DNA from: an uncultured Gammaproteobacteria bacterium
GTDB lineage: Bacteria; Pseudomonadota; Gammaproteobacteria; Nitrosococcales; Methylophagaceae
NCBI GenBank assembly: GCA_913058195.1
Contig: CAJXPP010000117.1
Coordinates: 1-6,837 of the forward strand
Direction: 5' to 3'
DNA: 6,837 nt
Shown here: piece by piece, positions 5,745 through 6,837 of the stretch
Position numbering within the stretch: position 1 is the stretch's first letter
Layout: the number at the start of each line of letters is the position of its first letter
The notes under the pieces: generated by a model
Told to the model about the DNA's origin: nothing
Database searches by the model: none
What the model saw: the letters and a program-made list of their open reading frames with translations, nothing else
Made by a program: the position numbers and the translations under genes

Positions 5745-6476
5745 ATGACTGATTATAAAGCAGATAACGCTCAAGCATTAAATGACTGGTGGAATAGTCC
5801 ACTTGGCCAACACGTGTTACAGCAAGAAAAATCTTTATTGCAATCCATGACAGCCTATTTTCACGGTTATTATCAGCTGCAAATTGGTACTGAACAGTCA
5901 TTGCTTCCGCAATTATCAAAATCTAAAACTCAAAAGATAATGGCACGTTCCGCCGATGTGAATGGAGAAAGCATAGCCATGCCATTTAAATGCTATAGCC
6001 TCGATACACTTTTATTGGCGCATGTTTTAGAGTATTCAAGCGACCCTCACCAAGTGCTTAGAGAGGTCGAACGGGTATTAGTCGCAGATGGCACACTGAT
6101 ATTATGTCGTTTTAATCCTTGGAGTTTATGGGGCTTGAAAAGGCTGTTTTCTTGGCAAGACAACCCTCCTTGGCAAGGCTCATTCTTTGGTAATACCCGT
6201 ATAAAGGATTGGCTGGCACTATTAAACTTTGAAGTTATAGCGACAGAAAGGTTACTATTTAGTCCGCCTATCCAAAGCGACAAATGGTTTCAACGTTTTA
6301 ACTTTCTGGAACGCTGGGGAAAAAGATTGTGGCCGGTATTTTCAGGTGTAACCATAGTGGTAGCGACAAAACGTACCATCCCCCTTACCCCAATTACACA
6401 ACCTTGGCGTGCAAGACGATTATTTCCAAGGCCAATAGTCCAACAAAATCGAGCGAGCAGAGAAAAAAATAAATGA
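5745..6476 (+). CDS. YafS-like SAM-dependent methyltransferase family protein
   Basis: A 243-residue protein of the class I methyltransferase (Methyltransf_11-like) group that sits between gloB and rnhA in many gammaproteobacteria (YafS in E. coli). The substrate is not known. The middle of the fold is clear: SLDTLLLAHVLEYSSDPHQV (85-104), then LREVERVLVADGTLIL (105-120), followed by the family-typical FNPWSLWG (123-130) and WLALLNFEV (156-164). The usual SAM-binding glycine motif is degenerate: LQIGTEQ (45-51) keeps one glycine of the expected GxGxG, so activity is uncertain. The last ~35 residues are basic and proline-rich. The start follows AAGG at 5734-5737 by 7 bases. The stop codon overlaps the rnhA start by four bases (ATGA), so the two genes are translationally coupled. 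Confidence 0.88.
   Translation: MTDYKADNAQALNDWWNSPLGQHVLQQEKSLLQSMTAYFHGYYQLQIGTEQSLLPQLSKSKTQKIMARSADVNGESIAMPFKCYSLDTLLLAHVLEYSSDPHQVLREVERVLVADGTLILCRFNPWSLWGLKRLFSWQDNPPWQGSFFGNTRIKDWLALLNFEVIATERLLFSPPIQSDKWFQRFNFLERWGKRLWPVFSGVTIVVATKRTIPLTPITQPWRARRLFPRPIVQQNRASREKNK
5752..5757 (-). promoter_or_regulatory. Candidate -10 box for gloB inside the divergent gene
   Basis: A perfect TATAAT on the minus strand lies within codons 3-5 of the divergent methyltransferase gene. It would give a gloB leader of roughly 25-30 bases. No good -35 is found at 16-18 bp. Because the gap between the two start codons is only 26 bp, promoters for both genes must reach into the opposite coding region. Confidence 0.3.
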
Positions 6477-6837
6477 ATGAGGTTGAAGTTTTTACAGATG
6501 GTGCATGTAGCGGTAATCCGGGCCCTGGTGGTTGGGGTGCGATTCTAAGATCAAATGACGTCGAGAAAGAGCTATCAGGCGGAGACAAAGACACCACCAA
6601 TAACAGAATGGAAATGATGGCCGTTATTGCAGCTTTAGAAGCGCTGAAAAAACCATGCAAAGTCAAAATTACCACCGATTCACAATATGTTATGAAGGGT
6701 ATGCTGGAATGGCTTCCAGGCTGGAAAAAACGTAATTGGATGACTGCAGGCAGAAAACCAGTAAAAAATGTCGACCTCTGGCAACGCATGGAAAAAGCAG
6801 CCCAACAACATACATTGGAATGGGAATGGGTACGTGG
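6473..6837 (+). CDS. rnhA: Ribonuclease HI, C-terminus cut by window edge
   Basis: Degrades the RNA strand of RNA-DNA hybrids in the cytoplasm, removing primers and R-loops; metal-dependent. The visible part is 121 codons plus two bases. It begins MNEVEVFTDGACSGNPGPGG and carries three of the four carboxylate active-site residues: Asp9, Glu47 in NNRMEMMA and Asp69 in TTDSQY. The handle region WKKRNWMTAGRKPVKNVDLW, rich in basic residues for hybrid binding, is also present. The frame leaves the window at WEWVRG, just before the expected GH with the catalytic histidine (His124 in E. coli); the fourth carboxylate (Asp134 in E. coli) also lies outside. The start is ATG 6473, overlapping the methyltransferase TGA. 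No strong Shine-Dalgarno is visible, which fits translational coupling. dnaQ usually follows this gene in related genomes but lies outside the window. Confidence 0.97.
   Translation, partial: MNEVEVFTDGACSGNPGPGGWGAILRSNDVEKELSGGDKDTTNNRMEMMAVIAALEALKKPCKVKITTDSQYVMKGMLEWLPGWKKRNWMTAGRKPVKNVDLWQRMEKAAQQHTLEWEWVR

Noticed and set aside
6394..6789. 131-codon open frame on the minus strand
   Set aside because: It lies opposite rnhA and the end of the methyltransferase gene, both of which are clearly recognised; its product resembles no known family and it has no supporting ribosome binding site.

Overview
The window looks like a chromosomal core region of a gammaproteobacterium with moderately AT-rich DNA (judged by eye, not counted). 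The evidence is the gammaproteobacterial neighbourhood mltD / gloB / YafS-type methyltransferase / rnhA, a quinone-linked (class 2) PyrD, and an MscS and an RNase HI that align closely with the E. coli proteins as I remember them. The genus cannot be fixed from the sequence; a marine, Methylophaga- or Cycloclasticus-like organism is only a guess.

Layout, left to right. (1) 1-1469, minus strand: mltD, a lytic transglycosylase lipoprotein with LysM repeats, whose C-terminus is cut by the left edge. (2) 1470-1566: a divergent intergenic region with a perfect TATAAT for mltD and a 12-bp palindrome just before the next gene. (3) 1567-4219, plus strand: a tight three-gene operon. It holds a DUF2797 cysteine-rich protein with a GIY-YIG-like core, then pyrD (1-bp overlap), then an MscS-type channel (2-bp gap). 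(4) 4237-4276: a strong bidirectional terminator serving this operon and the gene facing it. (5) 4295-4822, minus: a small secreted, Lys/His/Asp-rich protein resembling the RcnB/CigR group. (6) 4951-5718, minus: gloB (glyoxalase II). (7) 5745 to the right edge, plus: a YafS-like SAM-methyltransferase relative overlapping rnhA, which is cut by the right edge.

The genes cover separate housekeeping jobs: peptidoglycan turnover (MltD), pyrimidine synthesis (PyrD), osmotic release (MscS), methylglyoxal detoxification (GloB) and RNA-DNA hybrid removal (RNase HI). No mobile element, CRISPR array, rRNA or tRNA gene, or phage gene was seen, and no gap between genes exceeds 130 bp. I see no obvious new multi-gene system. 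The points most worth checking are the replacement of a conserved metal-ligand histidine by cysteine in GloB (THGCHDH), the GIY-YIG-like core behind a cysteine-rich region in the DUF2797 protein, a possible near-leaderless mltD mRNA, and the four-gene block lying between mltD and gloB.
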